A stretch of 64,000 nt of DNA from Bugula neritina. Its lineage: Eukaryota; Bryozoa; Gymnolaemata; Cheilostomatida; Bugulidae. Of this stretch, positions 34,325 to 45,655 are shown one piece after another (position 1 is the first letter of the stretch; each line of letters begins with the position of its first letter). The stretch lies in contig OZ037765.1 in assembly GCA_964035545.1 (NCBI GenBank), positions 34,423,504 through 34,487,503 on the forward strand. Reading direction: 5' to 3'. The notes under the pieces were generated by a model. That model was given only the letters and a program-made list of their open reading frames with translations. It was not told where the DNA came from and searched no databases. A program made the translations under genes and the position numbers.

Positions 34325-37268
34325 AGGGAGAGGGAGAGGGAGAGGGAGAGGGAGAGGGAGAGGGAGAGGGAGAGGGAGAGGGAGAGGGAGAGGGAGAGGG
34401 AGAGGGAGAGGGAGAGGGAGAGGGAGAGGGAGAGGGAGAGGGAGAGGGAGAGGGAGAGGGAGAGGGAGAGGGAGAGGGAGAGGGAGAGGGAGAGGGAGAG
34501 GGAGAGAGGGAGAGAGAGAGAAAGGGAGTAAGAGAGAGAGGGGTATAAAACTGTTTGTAAACTGTAGTGCTTGGTGTATATCTAAAAATGTTTACATTTA
34601 CTTACAGAAGGGGTCCTTGCCAGCCGCCCCGTATGCCCTGTAGTAGGAACTTCTTAACTCAACTATCCTCTCACTTCTTTCCAGCTTCCACTCACCAAGA
34701 AAGCCATGAGGTATTGTTTTGCACACTGTCACTTCAAACAAGCCAATCATAAAGCAGGATATAGCTTAGAAGCACAAATAGACCAATCAAAAAGCAAGGA
34801 AGTTCTATATGAAAGACAACTCCACACAATCTGATAGACTTACTAGATGAGTCTCCACCAGCCCGGGCCACTGCGTTCCCTTTGGGCAACAGGTCCACCC
34901 AGTTCGGTTTATCTAAAACACAGAAGTACACTAAGTACTGACAATACATCAACTGTACCTGGATTCAACACCAGCATAGCTGAATATTTAGTCACTGTAC
35001 ACTGGAGAGGTTACTGTAGACAGAGACAATAACTCCATCAAGTAAGGTGGTTTGATTCTATTAGAAATACACACTACAGTAGGAAGACAACTCCAGGTAT
35101 GCCCTTTACCTCATGCTCTCTAGTTACAAAGGTACAATACAGTTAGTAATTTAGGCACAGTTCTTATCTTCACAGTATAAGCTAAGTTATTATTGGACAG
35201 GGCAATGTGCACTCATTTGGCACAAATGTTCACACAAACATCTGCTTTCTCGCAATATTCTTTCCCTCGAGTTTAGCGAGTGTGTTCGTGCATCAAAGAA
35301 AATGAAGATATCCTAAGTTTCTCATGAACTCACCAGTTAGATGGAACTTGTAGGCTACCCTCCTACTCCCCTCTCCCCAGAACTCACAGTCTATGCCATG
35401 TTTGTGAGAGAGTTGAGTGGCTGAAGAGTAGAAAGTAACAAATCAGTTCACAAGAAACAAGAAACTGCATGATATGCATATACAGTATACATTGTAGTAT
35501 ATCTAAATATAACTTTAAGGGCTAGTAACTTCATTACATGTTATTAATGAGAAAAGTGTTTTAATTAATACCTTTCAAAAATATATAAAGTAAACTTATG
35601 TCTTAAGAACTACTGTAACTATTTTCAGAGTTAGACTACAGTTAAAGGTTAGTACAGTATGCTAAACTACATGTCTGACACAACGTGAGGTCTAACATAC
35701 AGTTCTAACTTTTAATCTTAATTCAAAGTATGAAAATGTTTATTTACTTTAATTATAGTATATACATATTATAATATATAATGCAGCATAATTATACATT
35801 GATCACAACATAAGTATTAAAATGTATTCAATATAATATATATGAACTATAATATGGACATTGTTATATAATATGCATTACAATATATACATGTGCGTTG
35901 AATATAACTGAGTTGATTAAAACATTTTGTTGTCCTACATTCTAATATAAAAGCCCACACAGTAATCTATTCTAGAACATTCTTCTAGACACAGGAAGTA
36001 TAAACACCGTGACAGGAAATACTTACTCTCGCGTACCACCAACCCGCTCACCGCCCCCTCCTCCTTTTGTAGTCTGAGGCACATAAACTCGCCGCTATCA
36101 CGGCTTCGTGACTCACTCAGGGCTGCCTTCACCTGTATGACATCATCATCACACCTGAGACTGTACCAGTGTAGCTTCAGACCACCTGCGGCCTTACCTG
36201 CCCACCATAATATATTATATAGTGCCCACTATAATATATTATATATTGCCCACCATAATACATTATATACTGCCCACCATAATACATTATATACTGCCCA
36301 CTATAATACATTATATACTGTCCACCATAATACATTATATACTACCCACCATAATATATTATATACTGCCCACCATAATACATTATATACTGCCTACCAT
36401 AATACATTATATACTACCCACCATAATACATTGTATATATACTGCCCACCATAATACAATATATACTGTCCACCATAATACATTATATACTGCCCACCAT
36501 AATACATTATATACTACCCACCATAATATATTATATACTGCCCACCATAATATAATATATACTTATATATAAGTATATATAGAAGTACATATATACTTGT
36601 ATAGAAGTATATCTATACTCGTATATAAGTATATATATACTCGTATAGAAGTATATATATACTCGTATAGAAGTATATATATACTAGTGTAGAAGCATAT
36701 ATAGACTCGTATAGAAGTATATATATACTCGTATAGAAATATACATAAGCTCGTATAGAATACCAAACACATCGTCGGGAGGTCCTAGTATACGGAAATA
36801 GTGTTCGCTGAGCCACAGCTGTCTTCCCTTCTGACCAATCAACTGCCAGCGTTTAGTGAAGGATGGAGGAATAGTTTGGCATGAGAACAAATCTACAAAG
36901 TGGAGACAAATCTACAAAGTGGAGACAAATCTACAAAGTGGAGACAAATCTACAAAGTGGAGACAAATCTACAAAGTGGAGACAACTATTCACACAAAAA
37001 TGTATAAATTCTTCCAACGATAATGCCACTAATGTATATATACACATTCCACACCTGTGTGTACATATGACTTCATGTAGATGTTGTGATACTCAGTTGG
37101 AAGTCTTGGTATTACCTAATTCAAGTTATCAGCTTAAGATTACACATACATATATAGCTAATTATAGAGCAGACAACTCCAAACAACATAAATACCTCTT
37201 TTATAAATATGGCTGAAGCTAAATGGCAGAGCAAACACAACTAAAAGAGAAATCAAATCAACTCCCAT
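30993..37268 (-). CDS. Unrecognised secreted protein with two related domains and a 12-residue repeat
   Basis: Eleven exons in one frame: 37196-37268, 36764-36892, 36027-36197, 35334-35420, 34844-34912, 34606-34725, 33797-33853, 33407-33499, 32161-32295, 31734-32073, 30993-31392; 557 residues. It starts with a signal peptide ([19 protein letters not shown]). Two related domains follow. The first starts C29[11 protein letters not shown] and the second C178[11 protein letters not shown]. Each then has a Tyr-rich box ([16 protein letters not shown]) and closes with IDCEFWGEG or [10 protein letters not shown] before a Y-F/L-T strand. Residues about 340-411 hold six copies of a 12-residue unit ([12 protein letters not shown]). 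The tail is Tyr/Pro-rich ([17 protein letters not shown]), then helical. No transmembrane segment after the signal. The cysteine-tryptophan pattern recalls invertebrate extracellular DUF704x proteins, but that is a guess. Convergent with SELENOM. Confidence 0.75.
31790..31995 (-). repeat. 36-bp coding minisatellite (12-residue repeat)
   Basis: About six copies that preserve the reading frame inside the coding exon 31734-32073. On the gene strand the unit contains catgtcacactcagcaga. Variation is mainly cct gac versus cct gcc, changing D to A in the peptide. Confidence 0.93.
32470..33395. repeat. 22-bp AT-rich array filling an intron of the secreted-protein gene
   Basis: About 42 copies of catatattacataatagtac plus at. 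On the gene strand it begins within about 15 bp of the donor at 33406. Higher-order variants (tatatc, acattg) recur in blocks, so segments were duplicated as groups. Confidence 0.95.
34044..34530. repeat. Purine tract: (GA)n and (GGGAGA)n
   Basis: About 490 bp of nearly pure purine: ga dinucleotides, then about 35 gggaga hexamers. In an intron of the secreted-protein gene. Long purine mirror repeats can form triplex (H-DNA). Arg/Glu open frames here are artefacts. Confidence 0.97.
36198..36560 (-). repeat. 24-bp array of 3' splice-site copies
   Basis: About 14 copies. On the gene strand the unit is tattatggtgggcag|gtata. The real acceptor is gtgggcag|GTAAGG at 36198. The two copies nearest it read gggcac and gggcaa and so have lost the AG. 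Farther copies keep gggcag. Confidence 0.93.
36570..36763 (-). repeat. About 22-bp array starting at a 5' splice site
   Basis: The donor is TTTG|GTATTCTATACGAG and the array is a repeated ctatacgagtatatatatac unit, about eight copies. It meets the acceptor-derived array at about 36560, so two arrays make up the whole intron. Confidence 0.9.
36893..36987 (-). repeat. 19-bp array of 3' splice-site copies
   Basis: On the gene strand about five copies of ctccactttgtagatttgt. The real exon starts tttgtag|ATTTGTTCTC, so every copy carries an acceptor plus the first six exon bases. Confidence 0.94.
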
Positions 37269-37789
37269 ATTATGAGCTGTATGGAGTAGCTGTATGGAGT
37301 AGCTGTACAACACACTGCGATATTTTCCAGTGCATAGGGGATCACCTCACACTCAACAATACCCCTGCTGCTGCTGCTAACATCTCAATGCATTGTTAGC
37401 ATGAAGATGCATTGTTTACTATGTATACTTAACTTATATCAGCTGCTAGCAGATGTTTTCTACTGAAACTGGATGATGTTGTAAGTTGTACACAGGTCTG
37501 TATTAACAAAATAAACTGAAGTCTGAAATTAACAAAATTGCAAAACTATTTTGAACTATAAATATATTAATTGAACTATATTGATCTGAACTTGAAGACA
37601 ATTATATCAATATGAATATGAATTCAAATCATAAGCTAATTATTGCATGGGGAGAACAAGGCACTATAGAGCAATATAATTGGCTTCCATGCCGTGATTG
37701 AAAATGCTTTGATTTCTTCCGGGACTAGTATATACAATAAATAGAGTTTGAGTATTTACAAAGAAATATTCATATGAAGAGATCATAGG

Positions 37790-38268
37790 TCTATACAAAG
37801 AGATCTAGAAACAATACAAAGAGGTCTAGGCATAGTAAAAAGACATCTAGAGGTAGTACAAAGACATCTAGAGGTAATAAAAAGACATCTAGAGGTAATA
37901 CGAAGACATCTAGAGGTAATACAAAGACATCTAGAGGTAATACAAAGACATCTAGAGGTAATACAAAGACATCTAGAGGTTCTACAAAGACATCTAGAGG
38001 TAATACAAAGACATCTAGAGGTAATACAAAGACATCTAGAGGTTCTACAAAGACATCTAGAGGTAATACAAAGACATCTAGAGGTAATACAAAGACATCT
38101 AGAGGTTCTACAAAGACATCTAGAGGTAATACAAAGACATCTAGAGGTAATACAAAGACATCTAGAGGTAATACAAAGACATCTAGAGGTTCTACAAAGA
38201 CATCTAGAGGTAATACAAAGACATCTAGAGGTAATAAAAAGACATCTAGAGGTTCTACAAACACTTGA
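37790..38268 (-). repeat. 21-bp array just downstream of the PTAR1 stop, open in one frame
   Basis: About 23 copies of tctagaggtaatacaaagac plus a (plus strand). On the PTAR1 strand one frame stays open throughout and reads (LDVFVLP)n. It overlaps the PTAR1 end in a different frame, so it is more likely 3' UTR or flank than coding. Confidence 0.9.
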
Positions 38269-38274
38269 CTAGCC

Positions 38275-41200
38275 TCAGCTAACACGCAGAAGTGTTTTCA
38301 GTCCTTTGAGATGTGAAACTATCAAATTATCAGTTGATGTTCGAAGACTATGCAGCTCGTCGTCCACCATCTTTACACAACGTTCCTCCTTCCTCTTAGA
38401 AAGCTGATATACAATCCATTTCCTGTCAATATATTATTTATTGTCTCACTGTGGGATGACAACTTCAAATAGCTACGTTGAAGCGAACTGTATATACTTA
38501 TACTTACAGTAGTTAGCTAGCATAGTGCATAATAAATCTGTCAACAAAAATGTTGTTCCTCAATAAGGTTTGAGGCAAACTTATCCAGTCCATAGTAAAT
38601 CACTATATGATGATGAACGGAAATCAGCAGAAATTAGGCTAAATGTTTCCAGGTTTGGGGCGTGGAGGGATACGCTCTGTTATAAGTGGGCATGGTTTGA
38701 GGCTACACAGCGTAACTCTAGGATACAACCTGGGGAACCATTTATTCCTCAGTAAGGAGCAACTTTCGTTGGATGCCCCTCCTGACATCAACAGACATCT
38801 AGACACGTTGCGGGTGCCTCCATACCCCCCCTCCCCCATCTAACTAATGTCTCTATACTAAACACCTTAATCAACACTGTACACTATTGGAATACACACA
38901 GTATACAGTTTTTAATGTTTATATTACATCTCATATAATACGTGCATTTTACGTAAATCATGGTCATGAGAAACAATGAACCTCCAATAAAATTAGCATT
39001 ATGTTTTAATAACACTATTAGTAGCAACAGTTAAAAACTATACCAGCTCTATAATATGAGTATATTGTAATATTATATTACACACATGCTACACTGTACT
39101 GTATCACATGACTATATGACTATATGACCATAGTACTATATGACTATATATGACTTTATTACTATATTACTATATTACTATTTGACTATATTACTATATT
39201 ACTATACCTGTGATACCAGAGAGACTGATGACCAGGGTACAGCTCTATCAGTTCACACACATCACTGTATTCATACGCCAAGTCATCTGGTCTGAAATCA
39301 CACGATATACAAGCTGATGAGATGCTCATAGACACAGGGAATTCTTCACACACTCAACAAACCACTGTCCCTAAGTTATTCCCTCGTATAAAATTAGTGT
39401 GTGTCTTTAATGTAGATATACAGCTGTTCATTCACTTCTTTATTAACATATATTACCATAACTACTAGCAATCTACTTCAACTATCACTCTGAGTCAGTA
39501 CTACTCACTGTGAGTATAGGGTCAGTACTAATCACTCTGAGTATATAGTCAGTCAGTACTACTCACTGTGAGTATAGGGTCAGTACTAATCACTGTGAGT
39601 ATAGAGTCAGTACTACTCACTGTAAGCCCAGTTGACTCAGTAGATACTGGCAGTAGCTAAACACGCAGTACTGAGAGACGTTCATCTCCCGCCATTTTCT
39701 CATCCTGTCCAACTCAGCTCTCCATATCTGCAAAAAGAAATCAAATTTCTCAGTTTACTTCTGTATCAACCTGCAGGTTGCTGCATACATTGAGGAAGGT
39801 TGTTTGGAGGTCGACTGCACTAAAACTAGGTCATCCTGACGGCTGCTAATAATATTTTATTAAAGTTTTGCCTGAATGAGCAAATTATGCTCATCTTTGA
39901 CAGGTGGAAGATTAATGTAGCCATTTCAACAATACTGAGGAATATTTAGTAACGCAGTTCAGCTCCCCTGGCAATACAAACTCGCACCTGTGACTCACAC
40001 AACACTCAACAAGCAACTTCTATTGAAATATTTGCTAGAGCTCTGCTAACTCTAGCAACGGTACTACGCTATTATAGCTCTGCTACTATACTGCTATAAC
40101 TCTGCTACTATACTGCTATAGCTCTGCTACTATACTGCTATAACTCTGCTACTATACTGCTATAACTCTGCTACTATACTGCTATAACTCTGCTACTATA
40201 CTGCTATAAATCTGCTACTATACTGCTATAAATCTGCTACTATACTGCTATAACTCTGCTACTATACTGCTATAACTCTGCTACTATACTGCTATAAATC
40301 TGCTACTATACTGCTATAACTCTGCTACTATACTGCTATAAATCTGCTACTATACTGCTATAACTCTGCTACTATGCTGCTATAACTCTGCTACTATACT
40401 GCTATAACTCTGCTACTATACTGCTATAACTCTGCTACTATCCTGCTATAACTCTGCTTTTATACTGCTATCACTCTGCTACTATATTCTTGCTTTGATG
40501 CAGCCACAAAACAGGAAATGAATACAGCAGATAAATGGATTCGCTATATCCCAACTAACATGACTGGGTGATAACATCTAATATTACCATTACATGCCAG
40601 ACTTGAAGAGGTTGCAGATGTCAATATTGATTACGAGTAAGAGTTTAGCTACACAATACAGCTAGTATACATTATACACTTGACAGCAGAGCAGTGACAG
40701 CAGAGCAGTGACAGCAGAGCAGTGGCAGCAGAGCAGTGACAGCGTGGTGTGACAATAGCTATCTTATAGTCTATTGTATGACTGCACACAGGGGATTGTA
40801 GTGGGCAGCATATAGCAGTGAATGTGTGATGTACTGAGATGTGTGTGCAGAGTAGACAGGGTAATACTAATGTTGAGTACATAGATGGCAGTGTAACATA
40901 ATATAGTGCAATAATATAATACAACACAATACAATAACATAATATAGTGCAATAGTACACAATAATATAATACAATATACTGAAATAGTGATAAAACATG
41001 ACACGGAAGATGTCTGTGTGTATTGAATAATAGAAATGCTGCCCTGCTCTGTTAAGTATAAAGTTGATTACATTGTGTGCTTGCTGCCGTTGGTTTGGCA
41101 TCACGCTGACAGAGCGGGCTGACTCATACCTGTTTGCTGGAGTGATGAGTCACACAGAAGAGGCGATGACTCCAGGAGTAGTAGTTACTGTAGTACCTGT

Positions 41201-42569
41201 CAGCAGTGAGAGTGCAGAGTTGTAACTCTGCACTCAGTAGAGTGTCCACCATGTTCAACTGAGTCATCAGCCACCGTCTTACCATGAAATCAGACAAACA
41301 GTGTCTAGACATACAGTATACTGTGTCTAGAGTCTAGACATACAGACAGTACACTGTGTCTAGACATACAGACAGTATACTGTGTCTAGACATACAGAGA
41401 GTATACTGTGTCTAGACATACAGAGAGTATACTGTGTCTAGACATACAGAGAGTATACTGTGTCTAGACACAGTATACTGTATGTCTAGACAGACAGACT
41501 AAAATCAACCAACCTGTGCTCGAAGGTTGCGGAACTTTTAGGGTGTAACTTGAGTATCAACTTGGAAACTAGTCTTTCCTCGTCCAATGAAATCACTCCT
41601 TGTATACAAAGCTTCTTCCTGTAAATGAAGAGGAAATGCTAAGAATAGACATAAAAGATGGAGGTGAAAGAGCAGAGAGTAAGAAGAACAACCAGCTACA
41701 GAGAGTAGAGCTACAGAGAGTAGAGCTACAGAGAGTAGAGCTACAGAGAGTAGAGCTACAGAGAGCAGAAAGTAAGAAGAACAACCAGCTAGAAAGAGTA
41801 GAGAAGATCGTACGAAGCCTACTCACCTCAAGTTCCAAAATACTAGACAGTTGGGGTTAGTTAGAAGTAGCACCAGCGACCATTTACTTGTATCTACAAC
41901 AGAGATGTACTATATGTGTGTGTATTGTGTGGTGCATGTATTGTGTGTGTTGTGTGATGTGTGTACGTGTGTGTGTATTGTGTGGTGTGTACGTGTGTGT
42001 ATTGTGTGGTGTGTACGTGTGTGTATTGTGTGGTGTGTATTGTGTGCTTGTGTGTATTGTGTGGTGTGTATTGTGTGCTTGTGTGTACGTGTGTGATGCG
42101 TGCATGCGAGCATGTGGGACAGGTGCAGGTAAGTACAGCTATAATACTTTACCTGCACACTGAGTGGCTGCAGAAGCTGCTAGGGTCTTATGGTAGAGGT
42201 TAGAGTAGAGAATCCTCAGAATGTTACCGGGTATGCCGAGTTGGCCGAGCTCCAGGGGGCACAACTTTACTATGTCCTCAGAAAGGATAGATTCAGGGGG
42301 TAAAATGTGAACCTCACTACAGATAAATATACAACAGATAAACTGAAGAAACAACATTATGTAACACATATATAATATGAAAACAGCTGTCCAACTGCAA
42401 CAAGTTACTAGTATTATCTTCAGTAAAATATAGATAGCAATTTAAAAGAGTATAACATTTAATTGAAACTGTAATTGTTAGACCAGCAGTTGTACGAGAT
42501 TTCAACTCACTCGACTTCTTTCTGTGTGATGATTTGGTGTAGATAATCAACACTTCTGCTGATGTCCAT
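38275..42569 (-). CDS. PTAR1: PTAR1-like protein prenyltransferase alpha-subunit-repeat protein
   Basis: Eight exons in phase: 42511-42569, 42153-42316, 41827-41893, 41514-41618, 41130-41277, 39621-39727, 39208-39291, 38275-38422; 293 residues. Prenyltransferase alpha repeats follow one another: NPNCLVFWNLRKKLCI, then HPKSSATFEHRRWLM, then YYSNYYSWSHRLFCV, then YPGHQSLWYHRRKWIVYQL. This N-xx-W-N-R / S-xx-W-HR pattern and the N-terminal IPGNILRILYSNLYHK match PTAR1. In mammals PTAR1 is the alpha-type subunit of geranylgeranyltransferase type III, which modifies the SNARE Ykt6. The protein is about 100 residues shorter than the human form, mostly at the C-terminus. Either the tail is lost or a further exon was missed. 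Confidence 0.88.
39120..39207 (-). repeat. Short AT array at the PTAR1 intron 7 donor
   Basis: On the gene strand the donor GTATAGTAATATAGTAATATAG runs straight into atagtaat units. Low complexity. Confidence 0.75.
39488..39620 (-). repeat. 27-31-bp array starting exactly at the PTAR1 intron 6 donor
   Basis: The exon ends CTTACA|GTGAGTAGTACTGAC. The array repeats CTCACA|GTGAGTAGTACTGAC (some copies CTCACA|GTGATTAG) about five times, so each copy rebuilds the junction. Confidence 0.92.
40065..40490. repeat. 22-bp array in PTAR1 intron 5
   Basis: About 19 copies of ctctgctactatactgctat plus aa. In the middle of the large 39728-41129 intron, away from splice sites. Confidence 0.95.
41330..41485. 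repeat. 27-bp array with XbaI-like palindromes in PTAR1 intron 4
   Basis: About six copies of a unit including tgtctagacatacagagagt and atac. The copy at 41460 inverts (tctagacacagtatactgta), making a palindrome at the array end. Confidence 0.9.
41695..41770. repeat. 15-bp array in PTAR1 intron 3
   Basis: Five copies of agagctacagagagt, flanked by direct repeats of agtaagaagaacaaccagct. Confidence 0.9.
41905..42112. repeat. (TG)n-type array in PTAR1 intron 2
   Basis: Imperfect units of gtgtgtattgtgtggtgtgt. Alternating purine-pyrimidine, a potential Z-DNA former. Confidence 0.9.
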
Positions 42570-44619
42570 CACTCTTCACTCACACCTGGCTAAAAAGTTA
42601 TAAATAGAATTATGACTAGCAGATCAATATATAAAATATATAAATAGTATACTTTAAATGTTATTGCATCATATGTTAATATATTAAACTGCAAAATTGC
42701 AAGCTAGACGAACAACATGCTTACCAATTACAGCGGTGCTAATATAAACAATAATTATGACTTGGCATAGTGTCAGAACTGACAGGATAACAAAAATATT
42801 AAAGACAATAACAATCAATGCCATAAGAATCACTCATTGATAGTAATATTCCATCAAAATCGAAATTAATGTAAATCAAAATGAAATCCCAATTATAAAT
42901 TGCTATTCTCTTCAAGCTTAGGACTCAAGCAGTGAAGCATAAAGCTTGATAATCAAATAAATTATTGCACTATGACTATGAGAATGAGTATCAGTATGAA
43001 TAAACCTAATACTATTAGTAGTAGTAGCAGCAATATTTAGGTAATATTAGTAGTATTAGTATTAGTATTACTAAGAACAAATCTGAATTATAAATATATC
43101 ATCAATAGTAATAGTAATGGCTAATGCTATTAGTACTACTAATTACAAAAATTAACAATTGCTTTGTGATATAATTACAATAATTATTATATATGAGTAT
43201 AACCAGAATATTATATTTATTAGATTTATTAATATATTATTATTAGTTTGATATTTTCATATCAAATTTAATTACTATTAGAATTATTATAATGATATCA
43301 ATATCATTATAATTTATAATATCAGTATGGTCAAAGACAAATGATCATAATATTAATGGTGATACTGATGATGGTAGTGATACTCAAAGTCAATCTCATA
43401 CTCATAGTGATAGTCATACACTCATTTGCTGATAGTCATAATGATAATCATAAAGTAAATATAAAACTAAATGTAATATTTCTAGCAGTAGTGATAGTGA
43501 CTGATACTAGTTGTAAGTGATAGAAGGATATTATTGATTATTATTAATGTAAACATTATTGACTATATTTATACTTATACTAACTCTAAGCTAATACTTA
43601 TAGAAGTTATAGTGAAATTTAATGTTATACTTATAGTGATAGTACTACTACTACTACTCATACTGGCAGTGACTGATACTAGTAGTAATACTAATGCTAA
43701 TATGATATATGTATAAAATTAGATAATAAACTTAGTCTATTGCTATTATTATTAGCATTAAACTTAGTATTGCAGCTATTAACATTAGTATTACTACAGT
43801 AATAGTTGGTCAGTTTCAGTTTTCAGAAACTGAAAAGGAAAAGCGAGCTAGGGGAGCAAAATAGGGAAGGGGAGGAGGCTTTAAAATAAAAACTCTAAAA
43901 TAAAACCCAATAAAACTTATGCTTAAAACCACAAATCTCACAGAGCTAATAGTAGAAAAATAGTTACATAGAAAAACGAGCTTAGAAAACAAATACCATA
44001 CTTCATTGTCAAAATGATAATACATGTAGTTGTAATTAAAATAATAATAATATTATTTCTTACGATTTGTGCAGAAGTTAATATATTTGAGTCGCTACAA
44101 AAACAATAATTATCGCTTCCTTAAAAATCGGGAAATCGAAGAAGTGTATACTATTTATTTTATAGACCGTTTCCCTGCTGCATCAACTGCCCAGGCAATA
44201 CTGCATTAGATAATGGGTGACAATTATTTTGATATCAAGCAGCAGAAATATTGCTCAGTTTCAATAAAACACGACATGACATGACAATCCATCAGCTAAG
44301 CTGTTACAATCTGACATATTAGTGATGTTTCAGTTTGTTGATTGACTTGGAGAACATAAATACAGACATGCACTAGATGTGCACACTTTTATGTAATGAT
44401 TGATCTGTAAATTAAACAAATAATTATTAAGAAAGATGTTATAACTTAAATCTTACTTTTAAAGAAACTTTTTTTATCCTTTCAAAGAAAATATGGGTGT
44501 ATTGCAGGTAAAATATTGATATATTTGTGCAAGTTTATATTCACTATCCCTGTGAGAAAACCCCTGGTGGAAGGGGTTTTTGTTAAATCGGGCTGAGGAC
44601 TTATTAAGAAGAGGCTCGT

Positions 44620-45139
44620 TAGACGATGTAAATTTGGTACATTTATTACCTTGCACCAACTCTAGAATATTCACCACTATAATGTGTATAAAACTCTACC
44701 TTTTCAAATGCAAATGCATTAGGCCAATCAGATACAAACATCAACTTATCGTGTAAAATCCTGCCAATCAGAACTGTTTAAGAGCTGCTGCGCTTCAAGT
44801 CTACCCAACTGCCAAAAACAACCAGCTCATTCACCACTATGTCAATAAAAAAACCATTATATGTGTTTTTCAAACAGCTGGGGTTGTGGTCAAACTGCAC
44901 CAGGGTATTTGTGCAGGAATAAAAAAATTTTTAGCACTTAATTTAAACATTTTGAAAAATGAACTCATGGTTCATAAATTTAAGATATGAAATAAAATTA
45001 TGCATGTAATAAAAGTTGCACAGCTATTTTCTAAAAGTATGCATTTAGCATTTGAACTTGCAGAAGTTTATATAAGTTATAGTGGTGAGTATTTTAGAGT
45101 TGGTACAAGATACTAAATGTACCAAATTTACATCGTCTA
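44620..45139. mobile_element. Solo MITE of the foldback family
   Basis: 520 bp. It starts tagacgatgtaaatttggta and ends taccaaatttacatcgtcta. Inverted ends continue for about 70 bp. The interior matches the right arm of the 2.1-kb element at 47455-49539. A flanking TA at both ends is compatible with a TA target, as in Tc1/mariner derivatives. Confidence 0.88.
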
Positions 45140-45140
45140 T

Positions 45141-45226
45141 TATGACTGGATGCTCTTCCTAACATCACCAATGACCTTAGTGCTTACTAGGCAAACGCTT
45201 TAACCCCTAGACCACAGCTGCTCCCT
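45141..45226 (-). mobile_element. Probable tRNA-derived SINE fragment
   Basis: The minus strand reads gggagcagctgtggtctagg, then ggttaaagcg, like a tRNA A box (TGGTCTAGGGGTTAAAGCG), and later ggaagagcatccag, close to the ggaagggcatc motif common in SINEs. No good B box. It directly abuts the MITE. Confidence 0.45.
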
Positions 45227-45489
45227 GTGTATTACAGGTAAAAGCTCTGTTTTATTATTTGAGCAGTGTTTTTGTGTGCTATACTTGGTTATAGAGTAGT
45301 TCACAGTAAAAGACTAGACTTTTCCTGCTTTTGGAAATAGGTAACTTTTAATAAAGAAAGTAACACTCAATGAAACATTGACACTGATTATACAGCATAA
45401 CCCAATATAATAGAATTGGGTGTGGTATAATAACCTAGAAATTATAATTATAATGAACATTAGGAGGTCTTGCTGTACAGTTGCGTAAC

Positions 45490-45655
45490 ACGACGTCACG
45501 TGATTTACACATCTCGTCTATAGCTGTGAATCGCAGACTGACAGGTCGCGATTGAAAGGTGATTGAACGTAGAGTAATCGTATTCTATTGGTTAAAGCAG
45601 CCGGTGAAACCTCTCGTCTGCGAATACGAAATGATGACAACGTAATATATAATGT
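45490..45655 (+). promoter_or_regulatory. Likely promoter of the CD225 gene
   Basis: cgacgtcacgtgat at 45491-45504 combines a CRE-like GACGTCA with a CACGTG E-box (USF/TFE type). An AT-rich TATA-like stretch atatataatgtata lies at about 45645-45658, some 140 bp before the start codon. No expression data. Confidence 0.4.

Noticed and set aside
37791-38285. (LDVFVLP)n as a true protein
   Set aside because: No ATG at its start, pure 21-bp repeat, and out of frame with PTAR1. Kept only as a question.
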